Origin: Microbispora sp. NBC_01189
GTDB lineage: Bacteria; Actinomycetota; Actinomycetes; Streptosporangiales; Streptosporangiaceae
Assembly: GCF_036010665.1 (NCBI RefSeq)
Contig: NZ_CP108581.1
Location: 6,753,501 to 6,817,500, forward strand
Direction: 5' to 3'
DNA: 64,000 nucleotides
A program made the position numbers and the translations under genes. The notes beneath the pieces are model-generated. The model ran no database searches and was not told the origin of the DNA. It saw nothing but the letters and a program-made list of their open reading frames with translations. Positions 16,229 to 24,367 of the stretch are shown here, in pieces (the first letter of the stretch is position 1; each line of letters opens with the position of its first letter).

Positions 16229-17029
16229 TCAGGCGCACAACGTGCGCTCCAGGCGCCGCGACGCGAACCAGACCCCCGCGGCGGCCAGCACCGCCAGATA
16301 CACCCCGTGGCCGAGCGTGCCCCACCCCGGCGCCCCCATGCACAGGCCGCGCACCAGCTCGACCGCGTGATACAGGGGAGTGACCTGGATCAGCACCTCC
16401 ACCCCGACGGGATAATCCCGCACGGGGGAGAATGTCCCGGAGAACAGGAACAGGGCGAACTGACCCGTGTTCAGCAGGTCGAAATCCTGCCACCCGCGCA
16501 TCAGCGTGCTGACCGCCATCCCCAGCCCGCCGAAGGCCAGCCCCACCAGCACCGTCGCCGGGAACGCGGCCACCGCCCAGCCGGCTTCGGTCAGCCCCAT
16601 CGCGACCATCACGACGAGGAAGATCGCCGTGTAGACCGAACCCCGCACGATCGCCCAGACCAGCTCGCCGACCGCGACCTCCACCGGCCGCACCGGCGTC
16701 GCCAGCACCGCCTCGAACGTCTTCATGTACTTCATCTTGAAGAAGAAGTTGAAGGTGGTCTCGGCCAGCGCGCCCGACATCGCCGACACCGCCAGCATCG
16801 CCGGGGCGACGAACGACGCGTACGACATCGTCCGCCCGTCCACCGTCAGCTCACCGATCAGCGCGCCCACGCCGACACCGATCGACAGCAGATACAGCAG
16901 CGGCTCGAAGAACCCCGACAGCAGCACGATCCAGTACGACGGCCCCGAGCGCAGCGCCCCCAGGTTGCGGTTGATGACGGCGCCCACGCGGCCGGGGGAG
17001 AGCCGGGAGATCACCAGAGTCGTCACCAT
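16229..17029 (-). CDS. ABC-2 type transporter permease (second)
   Basis: A 266-residue membrane protein with six predicted helices, of the NodJ/ABC-2 permease type. Segments such as YWIVLLSGFFEPLLYLLSIG, the loop FKMKYMKTFEAVLATPVRPVE and the C-terminal block FSPVRDYPVGVEVLIQVTPLYHAVELVRG (read as separate pieces) are typical. The ATG overlaps the stop of the first permease (ATGA). It forms the third gene of an operon with an ATPase and a sister permease, so the transporter is probably a heterodimeric exporter of a drug or lipid-like compound. Substrate unknown. Confidence 0.88.
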   Translation of the reverse strand: MVTTLVISRLSPGRVGAVINRNLGALRSGPSYWIVLLSGFFEPLLYLLSIGVGVGALIGELTVDGRTMSYASFVAPAMLAVSAMSGALAETTFNFFFKMKYMKTFEAVLATPVRPVEVAVGELVWAIVRGSVYTAIFLVVMVAMGLTEAGWAVAAFPATVLVGLAFGGLGMAVSTLMRGWQDFDLLNTGQFALFLFSGTFSPVRDYPVGVEVLIQVTPLYHAVELVRGLCMGAPGWGTLGHGVYLAVLAAAGVWFASRRLERTLCA

Positions 17030-17802
17030 CAGTCCTCCAGCCTCCCGCGGAAGACCCGCACCGCCAGCACGAACCCGGCCACCGCCCACACCAGCAGATA
17101 ACCGGCGTGCGCCCAGACCGGCCAGGCCGGCGCCCGGCCCAGCGTCGCCGCCCGGCACAACTCCACCGCATGCCACAGGGGAGAGGCGTACGCCAGCAGC
17201 CGCAATCCCACCACCAGCTGCCCGACCGGGAAGAACACCCCCGAGAACAGCGCCGCCGGCAGCACGATCAACCGGAACAACAGGGCGAAGTAGCTGTCAT
17301 GGTCGATCGACGCCGAGAACGCGGTCACCGGCGCCGCCACCGCCACCGTCACCAGGGCGCACACCAGCACGGTCACCGGCGCCCACGGGGAATGCAGCCC
17401 CCCGAAGAACACCACCACGACCAGGAACACCACCACCGTCGCCGTCACCCGGAAAACCAGGTAGATCAGATGACCGCGGACCATGTCGGCCACGTCCACC
17501 GGAGTCGCCCGCATCGCGTGGTACGCCCGCACCCACTTGAAGTCCGCGAGCACCGAGTAGGTCGACTCGCCCACCGCGATCTGGAACGCCGTCGACGCGA
17601 GCACCCCCGGCACGATCCACGACAGGTAGTCGACCCCCTGCACCGAACCGACGTAGCCGCCCACCCCGATGCCGATGCTCAGCAGGAACAGCACCGGCAG
17701 GACGAACGACGAGAACACCGACGCCTGCCACACCCGCCGATACAGGGTCAGGTGCCGCTCCAGCACCGCGAAGGTCGGATGAACCGACCGCGTGAGCGCC
17801 AC
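17029..17802 (-). CDS. ABC-2 type transporter permease (first)
   Basis: A 257-residue, six-helix permease from a GTG at 17802, one base after the ATPase stop. It is paralogous to the following permease: FKWVRAYHAMRATPVDVADM matches the conserved cytoplasmic loop, and FFPVGQLVVGLRLLAYASPL the C-terminal motif. The two permeases probably pair in the membrane with a dimer of the ATPase, as in NodIJ-like exporters. Confidence 0.88.
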   Translation of the reverse strand: MALTRSVHPTFAVLERHLTLYRRVWQASVFSSFVLPVLFLLSIGIGVGGYVGSVQGVDYLSWIVPGVLASTAFQIAVGESTYSVLADFKWVRAYHAMRATPVDVADMVRGHLIYLVFRVTATVVVFLVVVVFFGGLHSPWAPVTVLVCALVTVAVAAPVTAFSASIDHDSYFALLFRLIVLPAALFSGVFFPVGQLVVGLRLLAYASPLWHAVELCRAATLGRAPAWPVWAHAGYLLVWAVAGFVLAVRVFRGRLED

Positions 17803-17803
17803 C

Positions 17804-18739
17804 TCAATCCACCAGCGTCCGGCCCGTCAGGTGGAGGAACACGTCCTCCAGCGTCGACCTCCGCACCAGCACACTGGACGGCGCCAGCCCGCGCCGCTGC
17901 ACCTCCGCCAGCGCCGCGTCCCCGTCGTCCACGTACACCAGCACCCGATCCGGCAGCGGATCGACCCGCTTGCCGACCCCCGCCAGCGCGGCGGCATGCC
18001 CCGCGATCCCTTCCAGCCCGTCGGGAAAACGCAGCTCCACCACCTCCGCCGTCGAGTACGTCTCGATCAGCGACCGCGGCGACCCCTCGGCCACGATCCG
18101 CCCGCCGTCCATCACCACCAGCCGGTCGCACAACTGCTCGGCCTCGTCCATGTAGTGCGTGGTGAGCACCAGCGTCACGCCCCGCCGCTTCAACCGGAAC
18201 AGCCGCTCCCACAGCAGATGACGCGCCTGCGGGTCCAGCCCCGTCGTCGGCTCGTCCAGCAGCACCAGATCGGGCTCGTTCACCATCGCCCGCGCGATGG
18301 TCAGCCGCCTCTTCATTCCCCCCGACAGCGGCTCGACCTTCCCGTTCGCGCGATCGGACAGCTGCACGAACTCCAGAAGCTCGTCCGCGCGCCTGCGGCT
18401 CTCCGCCCGCGACAACCCGAAATACCTGGCGTACGTCACCAGGTTCTCCCGCACCGTCAGATCGGGATCGAGATTGTCGAGCTGCGGGCACACCCCCAGC
18501 CGCGCCCGGATCCGCGGCCCGTCCCGCACCGCGTCCATCCCGAGGATGCGCAGCTCCCCGGCGGTCGGCACCGACACGCACCCGATCATGCGCATCGTCG
18601 AGGACTTCCCGGCCCCGTTGGGACCCAGGAACCCGAACGCCTCGCCCCGCGCCACCTCCAGGTCGATCCCGTCGACGGCGGTGAAATCTTCGAAGCGTTT
18701 GACCAGGCCACGCGCCACGATCAGAGGTTGGTCAGCCAC
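17804..18739 (-). CDS. ABC transporter ATP-binding protein (NodI/DrrA-like)
   Basis: A 311-residue ATPase. Walker A is GPNGAGKSS near residue 41, the signature LSGGMKRRL, Walker B LVLLDEPTTGLDP, and the H-loop is in TTHYMDEAEQ. The GLDPQARH and PLSGGMKRR features and the C-terminal extension (about 85 residues) match NodI/DrrA exporters. GTG 18739 lies eight bases after TAGGGT on the minus strand, suggesting a leaderless mRNA; longer in-frame readings upstream have no support. It leads the operon and faces the universal stress protein gene. Confidence 0.92.
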   Translation of the reverse strand: MADQPLIVARGLVKRFEDFTAVDGIDLEVARGEAFGFLGPNGAGKSSTMRMIGCVSVPTAGELRILGMDAVRDGPRIRARLGVCPQLDNLDPDLTVRENLVTYARYFGLSRAESRRRADELLEFVQLSDRANGKVEPLSGGMKRRLTIARAMVNEPDLVLLDEPTTGLDPQARHLLWERLFRLKRRGVTLVLTTHYMDEAEQLCDRLVVMDGGRIVAEGSPRSLIETYSTAEVVELRFPDGLEGIAGHAAALAGVGKRVDPLPDRVLVYVDDGDAALAEVQRRGLAPSSVLVRRSTLEDVFLHLTGRTLVD

Positions 18740-18893
18740 GATCCGAGACCCTAACCAACGGCCCCGACATTTCCGCAACAGGTTATCGGCGCATCCGCCA
18801 GGCCCCCAGCCGGTCCCTGCCGGTTCCCGCCGCCCGGTGGCGCAGGCGAGGGCCCCCGCACGCGCACCCCGCGCGGGTCGTACCCTGGCGTGC

Positions 18894-19343
18894 GTGAGCA
18901 CGTTCGAACTGGGCACCGACGGCCCGCGGGTCATCCTCGTCGGCGTCGACGGCTCCGACACCTCGCTTCGCGCCGCCGCCTACGCCTGGGGGCTGGCCCG
19001 CCGCCAGGGCTCCCACGTCGTGCTCGTCCACGTGACCGACCCCGGCACGATCAGCACGATGATGCCCACCGCCTCGGCGTCGGTCGTAGAGGCGGGGGAG
19101 CAGGTCGCCGCGGAGCTCCGCGAACAGGTGGAACACTACGCCCGGACCCTCCACTCCCACGTCGGCTACACCTTCCGCACCGAGTACGGCGACGCCGCCG
19201 GAGCCATCGCGAAGATCGCCGACGAGATCAGGGCGGACGCGGTCGTCGTGGGCGCCTCGACCCAGGCCGGGCACCGCTTCATCGGCTCGGTCGCGCTCCG
19301 CCTGGTCCGCGCCGGCCGATGGCCGGTCACCGTCGTGCCCTGA
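18894..19343 (+). CDS. Universal stress protein (UspA family)
   Basis: A 149-residue single-domain UspA protein. The strand RVILVGVDGSDTSLRAA opens the fold and ADAVVVGASTQAGHRFIGS holds the phosphate-binding G-x2-G-x9-G(S) region, here slightly varied (VVGAST). ATP binding is plausible. GTG 18894 sits seven bases after TACCCT, so the mRNA is probably leaderless. It is divergent from the ABC operon. Confidence 0.88.
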   Translation: MSTFELGTDGPRVILVGVDGSDTSLRAAAYAWGLARRQGSHVVLVHVTDPGTISTMMPTASASVVEAGEQVAAELREQVEHYARTLHSHVGYTFRTEYGDAAGAIAKIADEIRADAVVVGASTQAGHRFIGSVALRLVRAGRWPVTVVP

Positions 19344-19366
19344 TCACCGGCACCGTTGGCCCCAGG

Positions 19367-20188
19367 TCAGCGGTGACCCGGGCCGGACACGTCGAGAGCG
19401 CGCAGCCCCTCCAGCACCCGCAGCAACGTCGCCTCGTCCGGGCCGTCCGCACGCGCTCCCACAGGATGCCGCCGGTCCCGCCGCGGCAGCGCCCCGGCGG
19501 ACCCCGCCGGCGACGGCACCGCCGACGACACTCCGGACGCGAGCCCCGTCCTGACCGCCGCGAACACCCCCGGCGACGGCCCCCGCGTCACGGCCGGCGG
19601 ACCGTCCTCCGGCGGACCGAAAACCCCCACATCGGCCGGCGCGATCGCCAGCTCGCACCACACGATCTTCCCCCGGTCCGGCGCCGTATAGTGCCCCCAG
19701 CGCCGCGCCAGGCTTCCCACCAGCACCAGCCCCCGGCCGCTCTCACCGGGCTCGTCACCCGCGTCGTCGCCCGGCACCGGCTCGCGGTCGCTGCCGTCCC
19801 ACACCTCGATGAACACGCTGCGCGGCCCGGGAGCCTCCCGCACCCGCAGCGCCACCGTACGCAGCGCCACCGGGAACATCGACGACGCCACTGGCGGGCT
19901 TGCCACGGCGTCCGTCGCCCGCACCGCGTTCGTCACCAGCTCCGAGACCACCAGCTCCGCCGTGTCCGCCAGATGCCCGAGCTGCCACCCCCGCAGCTGG
20001 CACCGTACGAACGCGCGGGCCCGCCGCGGCGCGGTCGCGACCGACCCGAACACCCGGTACGCGATCCTGCGGCCTTCCCGCGCGGGGAAGGGGGAGATCA
20101 GCATTCCGCGGAACGGCCCTGGACGGACCGGCCTGCGGCGGCCGGCGCGGCCACTGGGGGAGTAGGCATGTCTCCGATCATCCGTCAT
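19367..20188 (-). CDS. RsbW-like ATP-binding regulatory protein
   Basis: A 273-residue protein with a single HATPase_c domain of the anti-sigma/serine-kinase type common in streptomycete-like actinobacteria. The N-box is ELVVSELVTNAVRAT, the G1 region FIEVWDGSD and the G2 region ESGRGLVLVGSLARRWG. The C-terminal 85 residues are Pro/Gly-rich and without a known domain. Such proteins bind or phosphorylate anti-sigma antagonists; no partner gene adjoins. The start is uncertain: an internal ATG at 20104 would remove 28 Arg/Pro-rich residues. Confidence 0.82.
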   Translation of the reverse strand: MTDDRRHAYSPSGRAGRRRPVRPGPFRGMLISPFPAREGRRIAYRVFGSVATAPRRARAFVRCQLRGWQLGHLADTAELVVSELVTNAVRATDAVASPPVASSMFPVALRTVALRVREAPGPRSVFIEVWDGSDREPVPGDDAGDEPGESGRGLVLVGSLARRWGHYTAPDRGKIVWCELAIAPADVGVFGPPEDGPPAVTRGPSPGVFAAVRTGLASGVSSAVPSPAGSAGALPRRDRRHPVGARADGPDEATLLRVLEGLRALDVSGPGHR

Positions 20189-20328
20189 GCCCGGCGGTAA
20201 AGCGCCGGCCTTGACCGCATTCGCCGAACTTTCTCCGACTCATCACCGCAAAGCCACTCGGAAAGTCACCCCGGAAAGCCGCCACGTACCTGACAGGAGA
20301 TGACAGGAACAGCCGCCACCGTGGTCCC

Positions 20329-20724
20329 ATGAACACGCACGCCACCGGCACATTCGACGTCACCGGCTGGAACGACCTGGCCACCGAGGAGAAGCCGGGC
20401 GCCACGTTCGGCCGCGCCCGCATCATCAAGACCTTCCAGGGCGATCTCACCGGCACCAGCACCACCGAGATCCTGACCGTCGGCACCCCCGACGGCCCCG
20501 CCGCCTACGTCGGCGTCGAACACTTCGAGGGCACCCTGAACGGACGCAAGGGCACCTTCGTCCTGCAGCACAGCGCCGCCAGCCACGACGGCGAGCAGTG
20601 GATGAGGTGGCAGATCGTCCCCGCCACCGGCACCGGCGAACTGACCGGCCTCACGGGGGAGGGCGCCATCCGCGTCGAGGAAGGCCACCACTACACCCTC
20701 GGCTACACCCTGCCCGAGGCCTAA
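20329..20724 (+). CDS. DUF3224 domain protein
   Basis: A 131-residue protein of the lipocalin-like DUF3224 family: ATGTFDVTGWNDLA at the start, KTFQGDLTGTSTTEIL, a strand pair GVEHFEGTLNGRKGTFVLQH, and GTGELTGLTGEGAI near the end. All residues fit a small beta-barrel. It has no signal peptide. The function of the family is not known; ligand binding or isomerase-like roles have been guessed. Confidence 0.9.
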   Translation: MNTHATGTFDVTGWNDLATEEKPGATFGRARIIKTFQGDLTGTSTTEILTVGTPDGPAAYVGVEHFEGTLNGRKGTFVLQHSAASHDGEQWMRWQIVPATGTGELTGLTGEGAIRVEEGHHYTLGYTLPEA

Positions 20725-20753
20725 TCGGTCCCCGGCTGGGTAGCCGTGGGCCC

Positions 20754-21719
20754 ATGGTGAAATCCGCTGATCGGCAGTCCGCGGTCGCCGCGCCGGACCC
20801 GGCCGCCCCCCGTACCCAGGCCCCCCGTACCAAGACACCGCGCGTCGCGGTCATCGCGCACCGCAAGAAGACCATCGGCGGCGGCCTCGACGAACTGCGC
20901 AAGCTCATCGCGGGCTACGAGGTCGAGGACCTGCTGTGGTACGAGGTCCCCAAGAGCAGGAAGGCCCCCAAGAAGGTCCGCCGGGCGCTCAAGGACGGCG
21001 CCGAGCTGTTCTTCGTCTGGGGCGGCGACGGCACCGTGCAACGCTGCGTCGACGCACTGGCCGGCAGCGACGCCGCCGTCGCCATCGTCCCCGCCGGGAC
21101 CGCCAACCTGCTCGCCCGCAACCTCGACATCCCCGAGGACCTGGCCGAGGCCGTACGCATCGGCTTCGAGGGCCGCCGCGCCAGACTCGACCTCGGCAAG
21201 ATCAACGGTGAGCACTTCGCGGTCATGGCGGGCGTCGGCCTGGACGCCGAGATGATCGCCGACGCCGACCGGGGCCTCAAGGACCGCCTCGGCCGCCTCG
21301 CCTACATCTGGACCGGCCTGCGGCACGTCGGCGGCTCCGTGACCCCGATGAAGGTCAAGGTCGACGGCAACGACTGGTTCGAGGGCGACGCGAGCTGCGT
21401 GCTCGTCGGCAACGTCGGCACCGTCACCGGGGGCATCGACGTCTTCGAGGACGCCCGCTACGACGACGGCTGGCTGGAGGTCGGCGTCTCCATCGCCGAA
21501 GGCCCCATCCAGTGGGCGCGCACCCTCGGCCGGATGAGCGCCGGTAACGCCGAAAAATCCCCTTTCGTCCGCATCACCCGCGCCAGGAAGGTGTCGGTCA
21601 AACTGCAGACCCCCATGGCGTACGAACTGGACGGGGGAGCGCGCGACCGGGTCAAGCGCATCGCGGTCAAGGTGGTGCCCGAAGCCGTCACCCTCTGCCT
21701 GCCCGACACCGCCGGTTGA
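20754..21719 (+). CDS. Diacylglycerol/lipid kinase family protein
   Basis: A 321-residue cytosolic kinase of the DagK/YegS type. After a Pro/Ala-rich N-terminus it shows the nucleotide motif WGGDGTVQRCVDAL, the VPAGTANLLARNL block and AVMAGVGLDAEMI, the C-terminal domain closing with VKLQTPMAYELDGG. The catalytic Asp equivalent in the ELDGG region is present. Substrate may be diacylglycerol, phosphatidylinositol-like lipid or a sphingoid base. It follows the DUF3224 gene by 29 bases and may be co-transcribed. Confidence 0.88.
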   Translation: MVKSADRQSAVAAPDPAAPRTQAPRTKTPRVAVIAHRKKTIGGGLDELRKLIAGYEVEDLLWYEVPKSRKAPKKVRRALKDGAELFFVWGGDGTVQRCVDALAGSDAAVAIVPAGTANLLARNLDIPEDLAEAVRIGFEGRRARLDLGKINGEHFAVMAGVGLDAEMIADADRGLKDRLGRLAYIWTGLRHVGGSVTPMKVKVDGNDWFEGDASCVLVGNVGTVTGGIDVFEDARYDDGWLEVGVSIAEGPIQWARTLGRMSAGNAEKSPFVRITRARKVSVKLQTPMAYELDGGARDRVKRIAVKVVPEAVTLCLPDTAG

Positions 21720-21836
21720 CCCGCGCCATCTCAGCACTCCGACTCAGCCGCCGTCCCGGGCGTCACCGTGCACGACCTTCCCGTACGGCCGGGACGGCGT
21801 CCCGTGATCTCCGGGGGACCGCCCTCATTTGCCTAC

Positions 21837-21855
21837 TTGACATAATGTTCATTAT
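21837..21855. promoter_or_regulatory. Dyad beside a -35-like sequence
   Basis: TTGACA (21837-21842) adjoins the perfect dyad ATAATG-TT-CATTAT (21842-21855), the most AT-rich spot of the region. It looks like a repressor operator in a promoter, but no credible gene follows on either side. Confidence 0.4.
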
Positions 21856-22250
21856 CGAGCAACGAGGCACGGGGGCGGGAAGGGGCAAATCGGACCGCTC
21901 GCGTCCGCTGCGTCCGTTCACCGCCTTTACGACGCCGGGTGAACTCCGGCGCGACGTGAACGCGCACCCGGCCGCTGTGCGGCAGTCGCGGCATCCGGCT
22001 CCGCGGAGTCACAGAGCGCGATGCCGCGCACGTGCCGGGCTGCTGCCATGATCACGCCGGAATCGCCGATCATGCCGGATTCGGCGCCGATCCTTGGGCC
22101 CCCGGAGGCAGATCCGGGGCGTCACGGGCTTCGACACTCCACAGGGCCCGGCGGATACGCCTCCGCCGCGTGCCGGGCATCGCCGATCGGAGAACCGGGA
22201 GCCGCGATCACCCCCGGCCGCCTCTCTTCCCAGATCTGTGCAAATCGCCC

Positions 22251-22284
22251 TATACCGAACAGAAGGTGGATTCTGTTCGGTATA
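22251..22284. repeat. Perfect 14-bp inverted repeat with 6-base spacer
   Basis: TATACCGAACAGAA (22251-22264) and its exact complement (22271-22284) flank GGTGGA; one more C-G pair extends it. Beyond a 9-base bulge on the left, TGTGC (22237-22241) matches GCACA (22285-22289). The ACCGAAC/GTTCGGT core is typical of TetR-type operators. Confidence 0.8.
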
Positions 22285-22321
22285 GCACAAACCAGCACAG
22301 GCTTATCGGAAGACGCTGAAC

Positions 22322-22361
22322 GTCGTCATCCGATCCGCTGATGCAGTGATCGGATGACGAC
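22322..22361. repeat. Perfect 14-bp inverted repeat with 12-base loop
   Basis: GTCGTCATCCGATC (22322-22335) pairs exactly with 22348-22361. It lies only 37 bases after the preceding repeat. It may be a terminator-like hairpin or part of a structured RNA. Confidence 0.8.
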
Positions 22362-22844
22362 CGATCTTCGCCGCGCCACGTCTCATGTCGGTCCCCTACG
22401 TCCCATGAGTCCCGTCAGGAGCCGGCGTCGCGTATGCGTGCGGTGGTCTCTTCGTCTTCGCGGGTTGTCTCGCGCTGGTGTGTCAGCCAGTTCGGGCCGC
22501 TCCCCTGCCGGGCGCGGCCTGCGCATGACCGCTCCCGTCCATGCGGGGCGATTACGGGAGTGAACTTTTCACGAGTCCGGCAGGTCGTCTTTCCCGAACG
22601 GCCGCCCGGCCGGAAACCACATTTCCGGCCGGGCCCGGACGAGAAACAAGTCGATTACCGCTGCATGTGCCGTACTCGCGGATGAATACGCCCGCGGTTT
22701 CGGACTCCGTACCCTCGCCGGTGGTATTTTCACTCTCGTTTCGGCAGAACTTTCGGTCAGCGCCGAAAATCTCGGTCATTGACCGTTCCCGGCGGCGATG
22801 ATGAATTCGCGTGGCGAGGGTGAGGCGCGAGAAGGGAATTGCAC

Positions 22845-23324
22845 ATGTTCGCTGCGAAATCGGCTCGGCGGGCGCTGGCGCTCGGATCGGCGCTGGTCAC
22901 GACCGGGGTGCTGGCTCTGGTGGCCGCGCCACAACCGGCCCTGGCGTCCGGCATCACGGTGCAGGCCACGGTCGACTGCCTCAACGTGAACTTCTCGGGA
23001 AACACCTCCGACTGGTATGCGACCGACCTGCGGTTCGGCGCCCTTCCTTCGGGTGGCGGGTCGGTGCCCTACAGCAGCGCGACCGCCATCCCGGCCACGC
23101 ACTCGTGGCAGTTCACCCAGACGGTGCCCAGCGGCACCACGTCCGTCGGCGCCGGCGGCATCTGCAGCGGCGGACACCAGTACGATCTCCTCGGCTCCAT
23201 CGGCTATACCAGCATCCCCGCGGGCACGACCACCGTCGTCGGCACCTGGGGCTGCACCACCGCCCCTGTCTACCCCGGGCCGTGGCAGACCAACTGCACC
23301 GTGCAGTCGATTTCCTTCAGCTGA
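22845..23324 (+). CDS. Secreted protein with four cysteines, unknown family
   Basis: A 159-residue exported protein; GGGA lies seven bases before the ATG. The signal peptide (AAKSARRALALGSALVTTG, ending QPALAS) gives a mature protein of about 125 residues rich in Gly, Ser and Thr. Four Cys (VDCLN, GICSGG, WGCTTA, TNCTV) could form two disulfides, and the pattern of short strands suggests a small beta-sandwich. I do not recognise the family. A strong hairpin terminator follows at once, so it is monocistronic. Confidence 0.82.
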   Translation: MFAAKSARRALALGSALVTTGVLALVAAPQPALASGITVQATVDCLNVNFSGNTSDWYATDLRFGALPSGGGSVPYSSATAIPATHSWQFTQTVPSGTTSVGAGGICSGGHQYDLLGSIGYTSIPAGTTTVVGTWGCTTAPVYPGPWQTNCTVQSISFS

Positions 23325-23332
23325 CCCGGCAC

Positions 23333-23376
23333 GGCCGGCCCTCCTCTCGTACGGTGAAGCGGGAGGAGGGCCGGCC
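23333..23376 (+). terminator. Strong hairpin after the secreted-protein gene
   Basis: A perfect 14-bp stem (GGCCGGCCCTCCTC at 23333-23346 with 23363-23376) and 16-base loop begins nine bases after the stop codon. It has no T-run. Confidence 0.65.
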
Positions 23377-23379
23377 GGC

Positions 23380-23765
23380 ATGGACGAGGAGATCCTGGTA
23401 GGGGGCGTCAACCGGGTCGTCAGGATCGGCGGCACCGTGCGCCGCCCAGCCCGCCGGTGGACGCCGGCGGTTCACGGACTGCTGGGGCACCTGGCGGCGG
23501 CCGGGTTCGCGGGAGCGCTGAGACGCGGCGGCTGGGTCTTTTCGCCGGGGCGTACGGGCTCGGTGCGGGCGATCGGGAGGTGCTGGTCTCCACTGCGTCG
23601 GCCCGGCTGGAGCACCTGGTGAACCACATGCGTGAACGGGCCCGGGCGGGTGACGAGGCCTTCGCCGCCCACCTGACGCGCGGCGACGACATGCTCTATC
23701 TCACCGATATGGCCCACATCGCCCGCCATGACGCACTGTTCCGCGCCGCGGTGATCTGCACCTGA
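23380..23765 (+). pseudogene. Aminoglycoside-phosphotransferase-like gene with internal deletion
   Basis: The first part (23380 to about 23520) encodes an intact-looking N-terminus, MDEEILVGGVNRVVRIGG, TVRRPARRWTPAVHGLLGHL, AAAGFAGAL, typical of a phosphotransferase family. The sequence then jumps to another frame (about 23525-23765) that encodes what looks like the C-terminus: LFAGAYGLGAGDREVLVSTA, RLEHLVNHMRERARAGD, LYLTDMAHIARH. The central catalytic region with the H-x-D motif is missing. The junction near 23520 indicates a deletion of several hundred bases out of frame. The ATG has GGGAGGAGGG upstream. Recognition is from family resemblance. Confidence 0.65.
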
Positions 23766-23815
23766 ATTGGCGGTTGGGGCCACCGTCGTGCCGACGCGCG
23801 TTTTACGATCAGCCC

Positions 23816-24274
23816 ATGCCTAATCTGGGTCCGATGGAGTTCATGCTCATGCTCCTCGGCGTCATCGTGATCGCGCTGCTCGGTTTCGTCGTCGTCTTCG
23901 CGGCTGTGCGGGCCGGTGCGCGACCCGCGGGGCCGCTCGCGTGGCGTAGTCCGGGGATGGCGCCGCCGATCTCGGCCGCCCTGCTGCATCGCGTACGGGA
24001 GTTGTACGCGGAGAACAAGAAGATCGAGGCGATCAAGCTGATCCGCGAGGAGACCGGGCTGGGGCTGAAGGAGGCGAAGGGCCTGGCCGACGGGATCGGC
24101 GCGGGCCGCCCGCTGCCCGTGGCCACGGCGCGGCACGGGTACGACCTGGCCGCCCGGGCACGGGAGCTGAAGGCGGCAGGCAAGGTGGAGCAGGCGGTGT
24201 TCCTGGTGCGCGGTGAGACGGGCATGAGCCAGAGCGAGGCGGAGCGGTTCGTCGACGGGCTCGTCGTGGAATAG
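23816..24274 (+). CDS. Membrane-anchored protein with ribosomal L7/L12-like C-terminal domain
   Basis: A 152-residue protein with an N-terminal helix (FMLMLLGVIVIALLGFVVVF) that anchors it in the membrane. The cytoplasmic part contains ENKKIEAIKLIREETGLGLK followed by EAKGLADGI, the L7/L12 C-terminal signature, and a second, more diverged copy (ARELKAAGKVEQAVFLVRGE, then AERFVDGLV). In ribosomal L7/L12 this domain recruits translation factors; the membrane-bound versions have no assigned role. The ATG follows TACGAT by six bases, indicating a leaderless transcript. Confidence 0.85.
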   Translation: MPNLGPMEFMLMLLGVIVIALLGFVVVFAAVRAGARPAGPLAWRSPGMAPPISAALLHRVRELYAENKKIEAIKLIREETGLGLKEAKGLADGIGAGRPLPVATARHGYDLAARARELKAAGKVEQAVFLVRGETGMSQSEAERFVDGLVVE

Positions 24275-24367
24275 AAACGGCGCCTGTGCCCGGGGATGGT
24301 GGCCGTGTCAGCTCCGCGCCGGTTCCACGGGTGATTGTTGTCGGTCCCGGGCGGTACGGTGTCGATC

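Larger units (their letters stand above)
21856..22844. other. Gene-poor kilobase
   Basis: No open frame in either direction shows family features, a ribosome site or the third-position bias of real genes. The base composition dips compared with neighbours after 22250. It contains the inverted repeats described at 22251-22284 and 22322-22361, and a weaker dyad TTTCGGC/GCCGAAA around 22739-22770. It may hold a small RNA or the debris of a mobile element. Confidence 0.5.

Noticed and set aside
21716-22051. Plus-strand frame after the lipid kinase gene
   Set aside because: Arg/Pro/Ala-rich with no bias or ribosome site, and it overlaps the end of the kinase gene.
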